A DNA stretch of 64,000 bases. Origin: Pezicula radicicola. Lineage: Eukaryota; Ascomycota; Leotiomycetes; Helotiales; Dermateaceae. Both the position numbers and the translations under genes were made by a program. Below, in pieces: positions 1 through 10,487 of the stretch. The notes under the pieces were generated by a model, which searched no databases, had not been told where the DNA came from, and was given only the letters and a program-made list of their open reading frames with translations. Positions within the stretch are counted from its first letter, which is position 1, and every line of letters starts with the position of its first letter. Location of the stretch: assembly GCA_003008705.1 (NCBI GenBank), contig PDUO01000001.1, forward strand, positions 1,791,694 to 1,855,693, written 5' to 3'.

Positions 1-494
1 GATAGCAGAACAAATACATACTTTCATTTTACATTCTAACAGCTCCAACATATTAAATTATAATTTCCCATAGTTCAGTTCTCATAAAGGTGGATAGGTA
101 GGTACTGAATTGACTCGGGTTAAAAAAAGCTAATACAACCTATTTCCTCAGAGAGAGTTTTCCAAAATTTCAAATGCTTAGGGTATCGGGGAGGATATAC
201 TTTTCAAAAAAGACAAAAAAGTTAAATAAGAAAAATACTAACTACTGTATCATGACACTTTACTCCCCAAGATTCAACCTAGCTCTCTTCCCCTCCCTAA
301 CCTTATTAACGAACGGCCTTAAGCGATACAATATAAGATACCTTGGGTAGGTACAGTACCGTACACAAGCAAATCATTATTACCAACTGCTTATCATTTC
401 CCAGAAAATTAGATCATTAATTAATTCCAAGGCATGAATGAAATATTTGTTTATTAATCTACATCTCCTACCGTGCCACCACCAATACTTCTGT
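1..494. other. AT-rich intergenic, no gene seen
   Basis: No convincing coding frame or RNA was found. The stretch is AT-rich with scattered TACCTA-like motifs and borders the inverted-repeat element that starts at 495. Confidence 0.5.
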
Positions 495-699
495 ACCGTA
501 GAATCCAAGCAAATTCGCTTTGCGGGGATCTGCCTAGCAAAAACCCTTGAAAAGTGAGGCTTCTCACGCCTTAACTGAGGGTTTGACAGTAGTTCAGAGC
601 TTTTTAAGGCTTGAAATAGCGCGATTCTCTTTAGTTTTGAGAGTATATTACAGGGCAGACCCCCGCTATTGAATAGCGAATTTGCTTGGATTCTACGGT
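495..699. mobile_element. Short element with 25-bp terminal inverted repeats (MITE-like)
   Basis: Positions 495-519 and 675-699 are perfect inverted copies of each other over 25 bp (ACCGTAGAATCCAAGC... against its reverse complement). A looser inverted match (gcagA/CCCCGC) continues inward on both sides. The 205-bp unit has no coding capacity and sits about 135 bp beyond the 3' end of the methyltransferase gene. No clear target-site duplication was seen at the borders. Size and structure fit a non-autonomous MITE; a large hairpin of another origin remains possible. Confidence 0.55.
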
Positions 700-835
700 C
701 CCAATGATACTATAAAAAGGTTATGGAAAGGAATTTAATAAGAAATAATCATTCATGTGATCATCTGCCATTCCTTCGTAAAATATGCACAAGGCACTTT
801 ATATTTAAAAATATCATCCAAATTAAAATAAAGAT

Positions 836-2067
836 CTAAACATGATCTATCCTCTTTCGTAACGCAGCAATATCTTTAGGCGTCGTTTTACAACAACCAC
901 CTACAATAATTGATTTCCAGAGTCCTCGATCCTTTGCCTTGTTTACGATGTCGAAAATTCTTTGATCCCATGGAAGCTATTACTATAGTTAGTAATGATC
1001 CATTATCCAATTAATCATTAGACTAGATGTTAGAAGCCAGATTGTTAAACTTACCACACTTCTTCCATTCTCATCTTTAATCTCCCAGGTTTGTGTAGTG
1101 GTATTATATACCTCTCCATTAGTACCATCAGGATAAATTACCAGTGCCGGCCACTCCTGAATCTCTCCAGTCGTAATTAACTCCGTAATTGCAGTTTCGA
1201 ATTCCGCGATGATTCCCTCCACCTTTGCGATCTTGGTACAGTTGAGACCCACGCCCGTTGGTCTACCTGCACCTTGTTTCTCACCTAACATAGCCTCAAC
1301 AACATCTTTCACAGAACTACCATCCGGTAACGTCGTACCCTCGCCAGGAAAAACACAACTAATCCACCATTCCTCCACCCTCTTACCTTCCACCTCAAGA
1401 TTCCCAATAACTTCCCTCACAGCAATCACTTCCTGCAATAAAGGTAGTGTTTCAAAAGCCACATATCCAATCTCCCCCCAACAAGTATCTTCAGAAACAA
1501 AAACATTAATCCTTCTCTTATGCCACTCTCTTAATCCCTCAACACCTAATCTCTCTTCATCATACTTCCCACTATATTCCTGACCTGGTATCATCGTAGC
1601 TCCATAAGCACCTAAACTCAACGCCAATTTCCCTTCTCCTTCTCGTCGTCCAGCATTTCGAAATGCTTGTCTCGCTATCGTTACCGCATTCCTCATATGC
1701 CTCTCAGCATCCCCCTCTTCTGTACATCCTTCCGAGGCAAACCCTTTGAATGATGCCTGATAGGTATCTGTGAGTAAGATATCGGAACCGGCAGCTGCGA
1801 AACTCGTTTCTTCAACAAATTAGTACTATGTCTTTTCTTAAAGAGTAAGTGTAAGAGCCGTGAGACAGTGTTTCAAGGGCATGAGAATAAAGAAATATGT
1901 TGCGTACGGCAGGTGAGGAGTGTGGTGGGGGAGGTAAGAAGAAGTGAGGATGACCAGAGTGGTGTATTGGAATCGAAGATGCAGGCGTGTTCGTCTGCTA
2001 AGGTCGTTCCGAGACCACCATCGAGTAGGAGAATTGGTGTTTTTGATAAGGGTTTGGTCGTCGTCAT
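836..2067 (-). CDS. Homocysteine S-methyltransferase (Mht1/Sam4-like)
   Basis: Predicted to transfer a methyl group from S-methylmethionine or S-adenosylmethionine to homocysteine, making methionine in the cytosol. Three exons fit: 2067-1908, 1809-1055 and 976-836, giving 351 residues in an unbroken frame. Seen in the sequence: the N-terminal LLDGGLGTTL motif of the family, the zinc ligand Cys in VGLNCTK, and the C-terminal GGCCKTT cysteine pair near the end of the barrel. Introns have GTACG and GTAAG donors, and the second carries a TACTAAC branch site. Length matches the usual 320-360 residues. The start at 2067 is the first ATG before the DGG motif. A decayed gene lies upstream. Confidence 0.9.
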
Positions 2068-2429
2068 TGTTGATTCTGTTGGTAGGTAATGTGAGGGGCA
2101 AGGCTGAGGAAATTTTGGAAAGTGTTTTTTAAAGTTTGCATGACAAGCGACCTCGGGAGGCTGGCTGGTAGCCTTGTTGTGAGAACGTTGATAATAAATT
2201 TTGGAAAGCACTGATTAAGGTATCTAAGTATTACTGGAGTCATTGTTAATATTGTTTTCTTACTGATTGAAAAATCGGAATGTACGGCATTATCTTGGTA
2301 CTAAACTCACTCTTTGATTGTCAATTTCCACCACACATTCGCTTTTCCAAGTGATAATTCGATTAGCTTCACTCCAGCTCAACCACCTCCACTTTTATGC
2401 CTTTTAACATCTCCATTTTGTTCAGATTC

Positions 2430-3125
2430 ATCCTGTAGTGGATGTTTCTTTGCATGTTCCCCAACAGACTTCTCCTCAGCCTCCCAAGCCTCCAATTGAG
2501 CAATCGTCTGCACCAAATATTTCTCAATCCCGAAATCAGCTATTTCCTACTAGTTCTCACCATATCCTCCTTAAACTTCCTAAACTCCCATGGCGACTCG
2601 GTATTCAACGCAGAATAATACCGCAGCCGCGCAAGTACAAATAATATGGCATCAACTTTTTCATCATTAGTGCTGCGATGTCCTTCACGACTTGCATCAT
2701 ATAAGTCAACTATACGCTGCATTGCCAAATTTGATAGATGGCATCGAATTCATCGGCGGTACTAATACTTGGGAATGATTTACAAAGCTCGACAACCTCG
2801 TTGACAAAGCCTTAAGCATCTCCAGCGAGGTCATCTGCGTCGCGCTTTTCTTGCCATTTCGAACCATCCCAGGGATCTTCACATTGCTTTCTCGCGCGGC
2901 GGATGATATCATCGAGAAGTTTATGGGCCGATGGTACACGGGCTCGAATCATATGTTGGATAATAAGCGGAGTGAGCGGTTCGGGAGAAGAGTAGTTGGC
3001 GAGTTCGAGGAGGAGAGAATTCTTGTCGGATGGTGCTAGTTTCTCAATACAGACATCAATTCAAGGATGATCGGAGGGTCTGAATGTCTCGTTGACTCCC
3101 ATAGTCTGCTGATCTAAGCATGGCA
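2430..3125 (-). pseudogene. Decayed gene of unknown function
   Basis: Reading the minus strand from about 3101 gives a protein-like stretch (MGVNETFRPSDHP, then KNSLLLELANYSSPEPL and WDGSKWQEKRDADD) broken by TGA and TAA codons. It continues as a helical segment with ...TESPWEFRKFKEDMV, after which a one-base frame change near 2545 is needed to enter IEKYLVQTIAQLEAWEAEE. I do not recognise the family. Continuity of plausible protein across several stops and a frameshift is the reason for calling it a pseudogene; unusual splicing of a living gene is less likely. Confidence 0.55.
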
Positions 3126-3481
3126 GATTGGTATCCTGGTGTCCTGCCCCAAAGCTGTTGGAAAGCACCATTTTCAAGGGCAAGAGAAGAGAATATAGGA
3201 TGGTTTAGTTGTGCACAATCTGTTGCGCCTTTAACTTAGGGTAATTGGTCTCTTGGGAAGGTCAAAGTTATTGCTGAAAGACTCTAGCTATGCCGGGCTA
3301 CGATTAGAATATTCTAGGCAGGTTCTGTATGTTCTGTAGGATAATTGAAAGCCTGGATTCTGAGTTGATAAGTTGACGTGCAACGCGTGAGCTCAATAAC
3401 GAGACACACCTCCAGTCTTAAAACCACACCTGTCTTCGTATATGTTTAGCTTGTGGTAATTGCTTCTTAAGAGATCATTTT

Positions 3482-3620
3482 GAGTAGCTCACTTAACATG
3501 AGTAACCTACTTGACTTGAGTAACTGACTCAATTTGGGTAACTCACTTGTTTTGAGTAACTTACTTGATTCAGGTAACTTGTTTGAGTAGTCTACTTCAT
3601 TCCAGTAACTTACTTAATAT
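3482..3620. repeat. Array of about 18-bp GAGTAACTTACTTGA-type repeats
   Basis: About eight degenerate units of roughly 18-20 bp, each with a core like GAGTAACTTACTTGATTT. The array ends about 35 bp before the first QNS1-like codons. Related arrays occur at about 18386-18520, 42090-42215, 43281-43378 and 49671-49760. Confidence 0.75.
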
Positions 3621-3654
3621 ACGGCCCTATTAAAATGACATCTTAAAAAGTAAT

Positions 3655-5140
3655 TTTCACGGTACTTCCCTCGCATGATTCAAGAAATTGTTGGCAAGAC
3701 CAAGATGGGAATCGGCGATTCAGTTATTTCTTGTCTAGACACTGTTGTTGGATGCGAGACATGCGAAGAACTCTTCACACCAGCTGCGCCATATTCACAA
3801 ATTCTAGTGGCTCTCATCACGAACTTAGGAAGCTCAGGACCCGTTTCGATTTGATCTTTGAAGCGACGAGAAAAGCAAGTGGGATTTAGTACGTAATCAA
3901 TCCCTTGAAGCGGAATTGCCCGCGATCCCATTACTCATTGCTCATTGCTCCTGAATCATGTTTGAGTTACTCCCGAGATACCTAGAATAAGAAAGCCAAC
4001 CCTGTGTTCTTCACTGTATAGTTTATATGCAAACCAGCAAGGTTGTGATGGGGATAGATTTTACTTCGATGGGAGTGCCATGATCTTGCAGAATGGATCT
4101 CTGCTCGCACAAGGATCTCAATTCAGCTTCAAGTGGGTCCTCTACAAACCAGCTAAGGTTTACTACCTACAATCACTAATTGCCGAGTAGCGATGTTGAA
4201 GTAGTCACCGCTACATGCGACGTCAAGGAAGTTAGATCATTCCGCTGCGAGCCAAGTCGAGGATATCAAGCTAGGCAATACACACGCATAGAAGTGGACT
4301 TTTCCCTTTCAGTTCCAGGCTCTGTGCTTGACTTCAAGTTCGCCCTTCCAAGCATTAAGAACCATTCTTCCACGCACCAGAAGCCGAGATTGCTTTAGGC
4401 CCAGCATGTTGGCTATGGGTATGGATAACCATTCTTCATACTCTCACTACCTAAGTACCCATTCGAAATGCTAACTCTCTAATAATGCAGGGCTATCTGA
4501 ACCGAATTCGCCAATCCGGATTCTTTCTGCCGCTTTCGTATGTATCCTCACTCGACTGAAATCCTTAGCAAACTGCTGACCATCTCTATTAGCGGAGGTA
4601 TTGACTCCGTGAGTTCAGTCATAATCGTTTACTCGATGTGTAGATTGGTTGTTGGTGCTGTTAAGGCCGGAAACGAACAAGTTATCAAAGACGTTTGAAC
4701 TATTTGTGCTAAGGAAGAATGGCTACCACAAACACCATAAGAACTATGCGGGAACTTGTTCCATATGTGTAAGATGTCTCTCACTGGATATTCTAGGACA
4801 GTATTAATAATATAATTTAGGTTACATGGGCACAGAGAAGAATAGCTCCAAGGAGACTCGGAAGAGGGCCAAGGATCTAAGTAAAGGTTAGATGTCCGTT
4901 GGCTAACTCAGCTCCTCATGTCTATTCAGCGAAGTGTTAGTAGATGAAGACCTATAACTAACTCTTCAATCTCTGTGTAGTCATAAACTCATATCACACC
5001 GACATCAACATAGACGCAGTCGTAACAGCAATGCTCGGTGTTTTCACAGTGGTAACTAACTTCGCTCTACGCTTCACAACCCAAAGAGGAACCGCAGCGG
5101 AGGGTCTTAACCTACAGAACATCCAAGCTCGTCTCCGGTG
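3655..5140 (+). pseudogene. QNS1: QNS1 fragment: glutamine-dependent NAD+ synthetase, decayed
   Basis: The plus strand carries consecutive blocks typical of glutamine-dependent NAD+ synthetase. First comes the end of the glutaminase domain (YFPRMIQEI, then [14 protein letters not shown] with the nucleophilic Cys context), then [64 protein letters not shown] (the ATP-pyrophosphatase loop), and finally NSYHTDINIDAVVTAML and RGTAAEGLNLQNIQAR. The frame is broken by stops (after GPVSI, after KDV, and where PQEL is expected) and by shifts. Some introns still have GT/AG ends. The N-terminal ~150 residues and the C-terminus are missing, so this is an incomplete, dead copy. Two of the stops fit CGA to TGA and CAA to TAA change. 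Confidence 0.85.
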
Positions 5141-5390
5141 GGTGTCCACCCTTTCATACAGATCATGTTATTCTGTACCTAACATTAGAGGGGGTTAAGC
5201 ATGGTATTTTCGTACGTTTTTGCACAAATGTTACCTACAGTGAGAGGGAGACAAGGTGGCGGTTACTTACAACTCTAGTAACGCAGTGTGTGGGTCTCTT
5301 GTCAGTGACTTATCAAATAGAATACACGATACTTGATTCATTGAATTTCCATCACTCTATTAAGACTTTTCTTTTTCCATCATCATCTCA

Positions 5391-7116
5391 TTAATCAATA
5401 CCAAGAGCTTGCTCAAAATCAGCAATAATGTCATCCTACGATATAATTAGTACAGTCGAACCTCTTCCCAGGGACTCCAAAACGTACAATGTGCTCCAAG
5501 CCAACCGAAACATAAATATCGTCATCATCTTGAGATGACTCAGGCTGCTTCTCTGTTTCAAAATCCTGTACTGCTGTAGGTACCTGGCGTATAATCGTAG
5601 TCCTTATTCATTGTTAATTGAAGTTTGGAACTTAGATGAGAGGAGATAACATACTTGCTGCCACCACTACTGGTACTATTCGTGACAACTTTGAGTCTCT
5701 GTGCTAGTGATTGTGAAGTGGTTTTACTATCCTTGATACGGAAAGATAGAAGTGCACCAGATCCTTTGGTTAAGTACCTTTCAGCCACTGGATGTGATGG
5801 ATGAGATGGAAGACCTATTTCAAAATCAGCACCCCCCAATCTCAAACCAAAATCTACATTAGAAAATATCGAACAGAGGTACATACCAGGATATGAAACC
5901 CTCTCAACCTTCTTACTCCCATCAAGCCACTTCGCAAGTGTCAGAGCATTACCAACACATCTCTCAACCCTAACGGCCAGAGTCTCCAATCCTGAAATCA
6001 ACTCAAAAGAATCGAACGGATTAACACAAGGTCCAATATCCCTCAAAACTACAATCCTAGCCATTCGAATAAACACCAAAATTCCAAATTTCTCCCACAT
6101 GTTCATTCCGTGGAATCCGGGTGATGGGCCTATGAAATGAGAAAATCTGGTTGTGTGTTTGTCCCAGGGAAAGTTACCGCTGTCTATGATCACACCGGCT
6201 GATACTGAACCGGATATACTGAGGTATTGTGATGTTGCGTGCATGATTATGTCGGCGCCGTGATCAAAGGGTTTGATGAGATATCCTCCTGCTCCTGCTG
6301 TGTTGTCAACTATGAGTGGTAGACCAGCTTCGTGAGAAACTGCTGCTATGGCTGCCATATCAGTGACCAGTAAGGAATGAGTCGAAATCGTTTCGATATA
6401 TACACCCTTAGTGTTCTCATCTATGGCCCTTCTGACCTCTTCAAGATCTCCACTCTCAACAAATCTTGCTGTGATACCCATTGTTGAAAGCCGGAACTTG
6501 AATTGTGAAGTTGAGGTATCAGAGATTTGAGAGGCGATGACAATATTACTCCCAATGGATGCCAAGGTAGTGATTGTCACAAATAAGGCAGCTTGTACAG
6601 AACTATGGCAGAATATATCAGCTAATAGTTTTAAAGAAGACAAATTAGACGGACATACGAAGTAGATAAAGCACCGACTCCTCCTTCCAAAGCTGCAAGG
6701 CGGTTGTCAAAGACATCTGAAGTAGGCTGCAATGCGGGATTGAGTCAGATGGATAATTCAAAACGAGGAGAGTCTTATTCGGAGCCTACTTACATTGGAC
6801 AATCGACTATAACAGTAGGCATCCGCTCTCATGCCAAAGATCTCAGCTCCATGGGCACTGTTGTTGAAGACGAAGGACTTTGCAATGTTCATTAGCGATT
6901 ATCACCTGACAAACGCATGTACCGTAGGTAATGTTCACCGTTGAAGCATAGATTGGCGTATCATTCTCGATTCCTTCACTAGAACGCTGAACCCTGGTGT
7001 ACATTAGTTGATCTGCCCTTAATTGGGACTTGACGATTCAGGTACCCGGCATGAACTTGTAGAGTCTCGAATCGAGGATCGCTTTGGCCCTTTTCTGGGG
7101 AAGATTGGTCTGGCAT
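5391..7116 (-). CDS. Cys/Met-metabolism PLP enzyme (Met17/CGS-like) lacking the PLP lysine
   Basis: Homologue of O-acetylhomoserine sulfhydrylase (Met17) and cystathionine gamma-synthase. Eight exons fit: 7116-7046, 6993-6939, 6877-6794, 6726-6659, 6602-5887, 5814-5655, 5602-5488 and 5435-5391. They give 437 residues in one open frame. Family motifs are clear: DPRFETLQVHAG, PIYAST-SFVFNNSAHGAEIF, YSRLSN-PTSDVF, LPLIVDNTAGAGGYLIKP, SYPG-LPSHP, and GLEHI-DDIIADFEQAL at the end. The position of the Schiff-base lysine (HSATKW in relatives) reads HATSQY here, making residue 218 Gln (codon 6229-6227), and the following GGHG is also changed. The enzyme may be inactive or repurposed. It is divergently arranged with the MFS transporter at 7747. 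Intact splicing argues against a simple pseudogene. Confidence 0.85.
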
Positions 7117-7746
7117 TGTATAGGAGCTCGACTTGTAATGTAACTATTCCATTGACTTGGAGTTGGTAAAGCAGGCGGTGTACACAAGATGGCTGGAAAC
7201 TGTCTAGTCGAACAGAAAGATTCTTGTTGGGGTAAGCGCCCCCCTAAAATGGGGTAAGGTAAGCGAGAGACCCTGTGACGCCTGCAAGCTCCCGTTCCAA
7301 CCTCGGCAAAAAGGCCACACTGCTTATGTCGGTGCTTCATTTCCATTCTTCTGTAACTTACAAACTACGAAAGGAGTCTCCGTTTGAATCCCCATTTCTC
7401 TACGCCTCCAACCAATCATGAGTGTATCGCTATTAACTCTCGGGCTGACGAAATCAACCTTGTAGATTCCCGAATGTCAAAGTGGTTCTTATCGCAAACC
7501 ACTGACCAGCCTAGACTCCGTGAGGCAAGGGGACACGGAATATACGCAGGATGGCGAGATCGACAAGTGTTGTTGTGCAATAGTAGCACTTATCAGCGCC
7601 CCGCAGATGCATCCCTGAAATACCGTCCTTTGCGGTACTGTAGTAAGTGAAGATTTTATCAGTCCTGTAGTATATATATTCAAGCACACACCTCGTTTTA
7701 TTATTGCTTTCTTTACTTTCTCGGGCCCATCTCGTTCAAGACCACG
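7117..7746. promoter_or_regulatory. Shared intergenic region between divergent PLP-enzyme and MFS genes
   Basis: 630 bp separate the ATG of the PLP enzyme (minus) from the ATG of the transporter (plus), so both promoters must lie here or overlap it. Open frames seen inside have no family features. No specific operator was recognised. Confidence 0.5.
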
Positions 7747-9393
7747 ATGGCCTCTCAAGCACTTATCAAGCTTAGAGCCTTCCTCTGGGGTAGCAATCCA
7801 AAAGATGCTGCGCTACTCGCTAAACTCGACTTTACAATCCTTCCATACTTTTCGCTGATATGGTTTCTCTTCGGTTTGAGTCGATCGAGTTACAGTTCTG
7901 CTTATATCTCCGGCATGGGTACAGCTCTTGATTTCAAAGGCAAAGATTTCAATTACTTAAGCACGACATATCTTGTAGTGTATGCAGTCTGCCAGATGCC
8001 AGGAACTAGTCTCTTAACGATAGCGAAGCCGAAATATGTCTTTGTAACCGCCAATGTAACCTGGAGTGTCCTTACATTGATTACCTTCAAGATGAATCAT
8101 GTATGGCAGATCATATTACTGAATGGTTTTGAAGGAGGATTTTCAGCAATCGCTTACGTTGGCGCTCATTTCATTTATGGATCTTGGTATAAGAAATCGG
8201 AACTTGGAACAAGAGCTGCGATTTTCTGTTGTTTTGGTCATGTGGGTAGTATGGCAGGCGGATGGATTCAAGCAGGACTTTTAAGCAACTTGGATGGGAA
8301 GGCTGGTTTGCCTGCTTGGCGTTGGATTTTTATCATAGTTTCTGTGATTACGATTCCTACAGCCATTTTTGGTGAGCCATTCCCCAAAATCCGTTCTGAA
8401 TTAATTCTGAATGAACTCTTCAGGTTGGATTTTCATTCCAGATATGCCATCTCATCGAAATGCTTGGTACTTGACCGAAGAAGAAAAAGAGCATGCAGTG
8501 ACAAGACTCGGAGAGCCACGAAAGCATACCTGGGACAGAACAGTTTTCAAACGAGTACTATTATCATGGCAATTTTGGCTTCTCCCTACCATTTTCATGC
8601 GTATGTCATCCATCCCAACCTAACTCCCCACGAAACATATTTCTAACATCAGCCACAAGTCTACTCCCTGTCAATCCAAATGCTCCAAAACAACGTCTTC
8701 CCACTCTGGATGGCCTCACGAGGATATAGTGTAATCCAACAAAACAACTATCCAACAGCAGTCTATGCAACAGCAATCCTCGGAACAATAATCTACTCAG
8801 TAATATCTGACAAAATACAATCACGCTGGCAATGCTCATTAGCAATCGGATTTACATTCGTACTAGGCAGTTCTATCTTAATAGGAGATCCAAAAAAAGA
8901 TTCGGGCCATTTTTTTGCATTTTACCTTTTAGGAACGACTTTTGCTCCCCAAGCACTTTGGTATTCCTGGATGGCTGATGTTACGGCTCATGATTTTCAG
9001 CTGAGGGCTATTACTACTGGGTTTATGAATTCATGGGATTTCGCTTTTGTTACGTATGTTCTCACCTCACCTTTCTCTCTCCATGTTTCTAGTCTGTCAT
9101 TTACTTGGAAGTAACTTCCGTTTCCTGCTTGCTGACGTCAATGAATTAGATGGTGGCCACTAATCTTCTACCCCGTAACTGACGCTCCAAATTATCGAAA
9201 AGGTTACATAGCTAGTCTCGTAACGGGATTCTTCATAATTCCTCTGGTTTTAGTTATTGCGTATTTAGAACGAAAGGGTATCGCGAGTGGGAAGTTGGGC
9301 AGGAAAATTGAGGAGGAAGAGAGTGAGAATGGTGGTCAGATATTGGAGAGTGAGGCTGGGATTGAGGCTTTGCATGTTCCTGAGAAATATTAG
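7747..9393 (+). CDS. MFS transporter, Dal5/Liz1 (anion:cation symporter) type
   Basis: Membrane carrier, probably for a small organic anion or vitamin-like substrate across the plasma membrane. Four exons fit: 7747-8371, 8424-8600, 8660-9053 and 9150-9393, for 479 residues. Family features: a cytosolic N-terminus with AALLAKLDFTILPYFSLIWF leading into helix 1, GMGTALDFKGKDFNYL in the first loop, the WSVLTLITF and EGGFSAIAYVGAHFIYGSWY helices, and a central loop with PDMPSHRNAWYLTEEEK. The C-terminal half has the WMASRGYSVIQQNNYPT motif. Length fits the family (450-530). The C-terminal tail is acidic. It is transcribed away from the PLP enzyme, suggesting linked function in sulfur or amino-acid metabolism, but the substrate cannot be told from sequence. 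Confidence 0.9.
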
Positions 9394-9873
9394 ACGGGAG
9401 ATGAGATTTTATGAGAGGAATATATATAATTTATAGATTGAGAATGAGGGGGTTAGAATTGAAGACGATTTTGGTGTTGAGACGATATTTTGCTGGAGTT
9501 TCTTAATGTTTGATTTATGTAGACAACTTATATACCCAGCATCGTTTGTATCGCTGGGAGAAACGTACGAGGGTACCTAGGTTACATCGCCCAGCACAAT
9601 TACAAGATCTAATGAAAATCGAGAAGTACGCATCCCCAGCGTTACAACTTCCCAAGCAATCTAATAAAAACCTCACCCACTGACCTCACTCACTCTCTCC
9701 ATTCCTCCTTCAATCACAAACCAAGTAAATTATCTAATCGATAAAGAAACCTAATCATCGGAATTCGCTTAGTCACTTCTCAAATCTATACTCCGATTAC
9801 CCTACATATACCCAAATTCCCACTTTCATTTCAAAAACAAGTCAAACACGAAACACAACAAGTGTATCTAACA
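9394..9873. other. Intergenic, nothing recognised
   Basis: AT-rich spacer between the transporter and the tRNA gene. It holds the transporter 3' end and the tRNA upstream region; no gene seen. Confidence 0.5.
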
Positions 9874-9957
9874 TCCCTCGTGGCGCAATTGGCTAGCGCG
9901 TTCGACTGTTAGATATCCTGCAATCGAGAGGTTGGTGGTTCGAGCCCACCCGAGGGA
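9874..9957 (+). tRNA. tRNA-Asn (GTT) with a short intron
   Basis: The cloverleaf is readable: acceptor TCCCTCG/CGAGGGA, D-arm GCGC...GCGC, anticodon stem TTCGA/TCGAG with loop C-T-GTT-A, variable loop AGGTT, and T-arm GGTGG-TTCGAGC-CCACC. An 11-nt intron (GATATCCTGCA) sits one base 3' of the anticodon, the standard eukaryotic position. A T-run (CTTTTCTTTTTG) follows within 10 bp as a Pol III terminator. Anticodon GTT indicates asparagine. Confidence 0.92.
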
Positions 9958-10487
9958 GTATTCCCTTTTCTTTTTGTCTTCTTTTTTTGCTGTTTTGGTT
10001 GCTTGTTTGATTGTTGAATGGGAGAGATGACTTTTTTGGATTTGGAGTGGTTGTCCTTGTGAGTTGTTAGCCGAAGGTATTTAGCCGGACATTTGCCGGA
10101 TGGTGTTTTCTCTTGATGAGTTGGAGGATTGGCAGTCTTGAGATGGGACTTTGGTGCACTGGGATGAATGGCAGTGTCCCACCTTTTTGAAAGGGGGGTT
10201 TTGGGATGATGGTTGTAGATACCTAACGTACCTAGTATTTATTTTCTGGGTTTGAAAGAATTCACTCCATATGCCAGGGTTATGAAAATACAACGAACTA
10301 TGTGTCTATCTACTTATCATACAAAGAACGACTTTGGGGAGATAAATGTTCTTGAGTTTACCCCAATTTTTAATATTCTTTTGAACTCCTGTTCCCATAG
10401 ATCACAGTACCAGTACTTCTTCTTTCTTACAATAGCCTACACGGAAAATACAACATGGCCAGCCTTCGGCCATCCATCACAATGAAT
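9958..10487. other. Intergenic, nothing recognised
   Basis: After the T-rich tRNA terminator there is a spacer with no supported gene; it ends at the 3' end of the ERJ5-like gene. Confidence 0.5.

Noticed and set aside
3482..3620. CRISPR-like spacing of short repeats
   Set aside because: Units are nearly contiguous and degenerate, without unique spacers of constant length, and the genome is eukaryotic.
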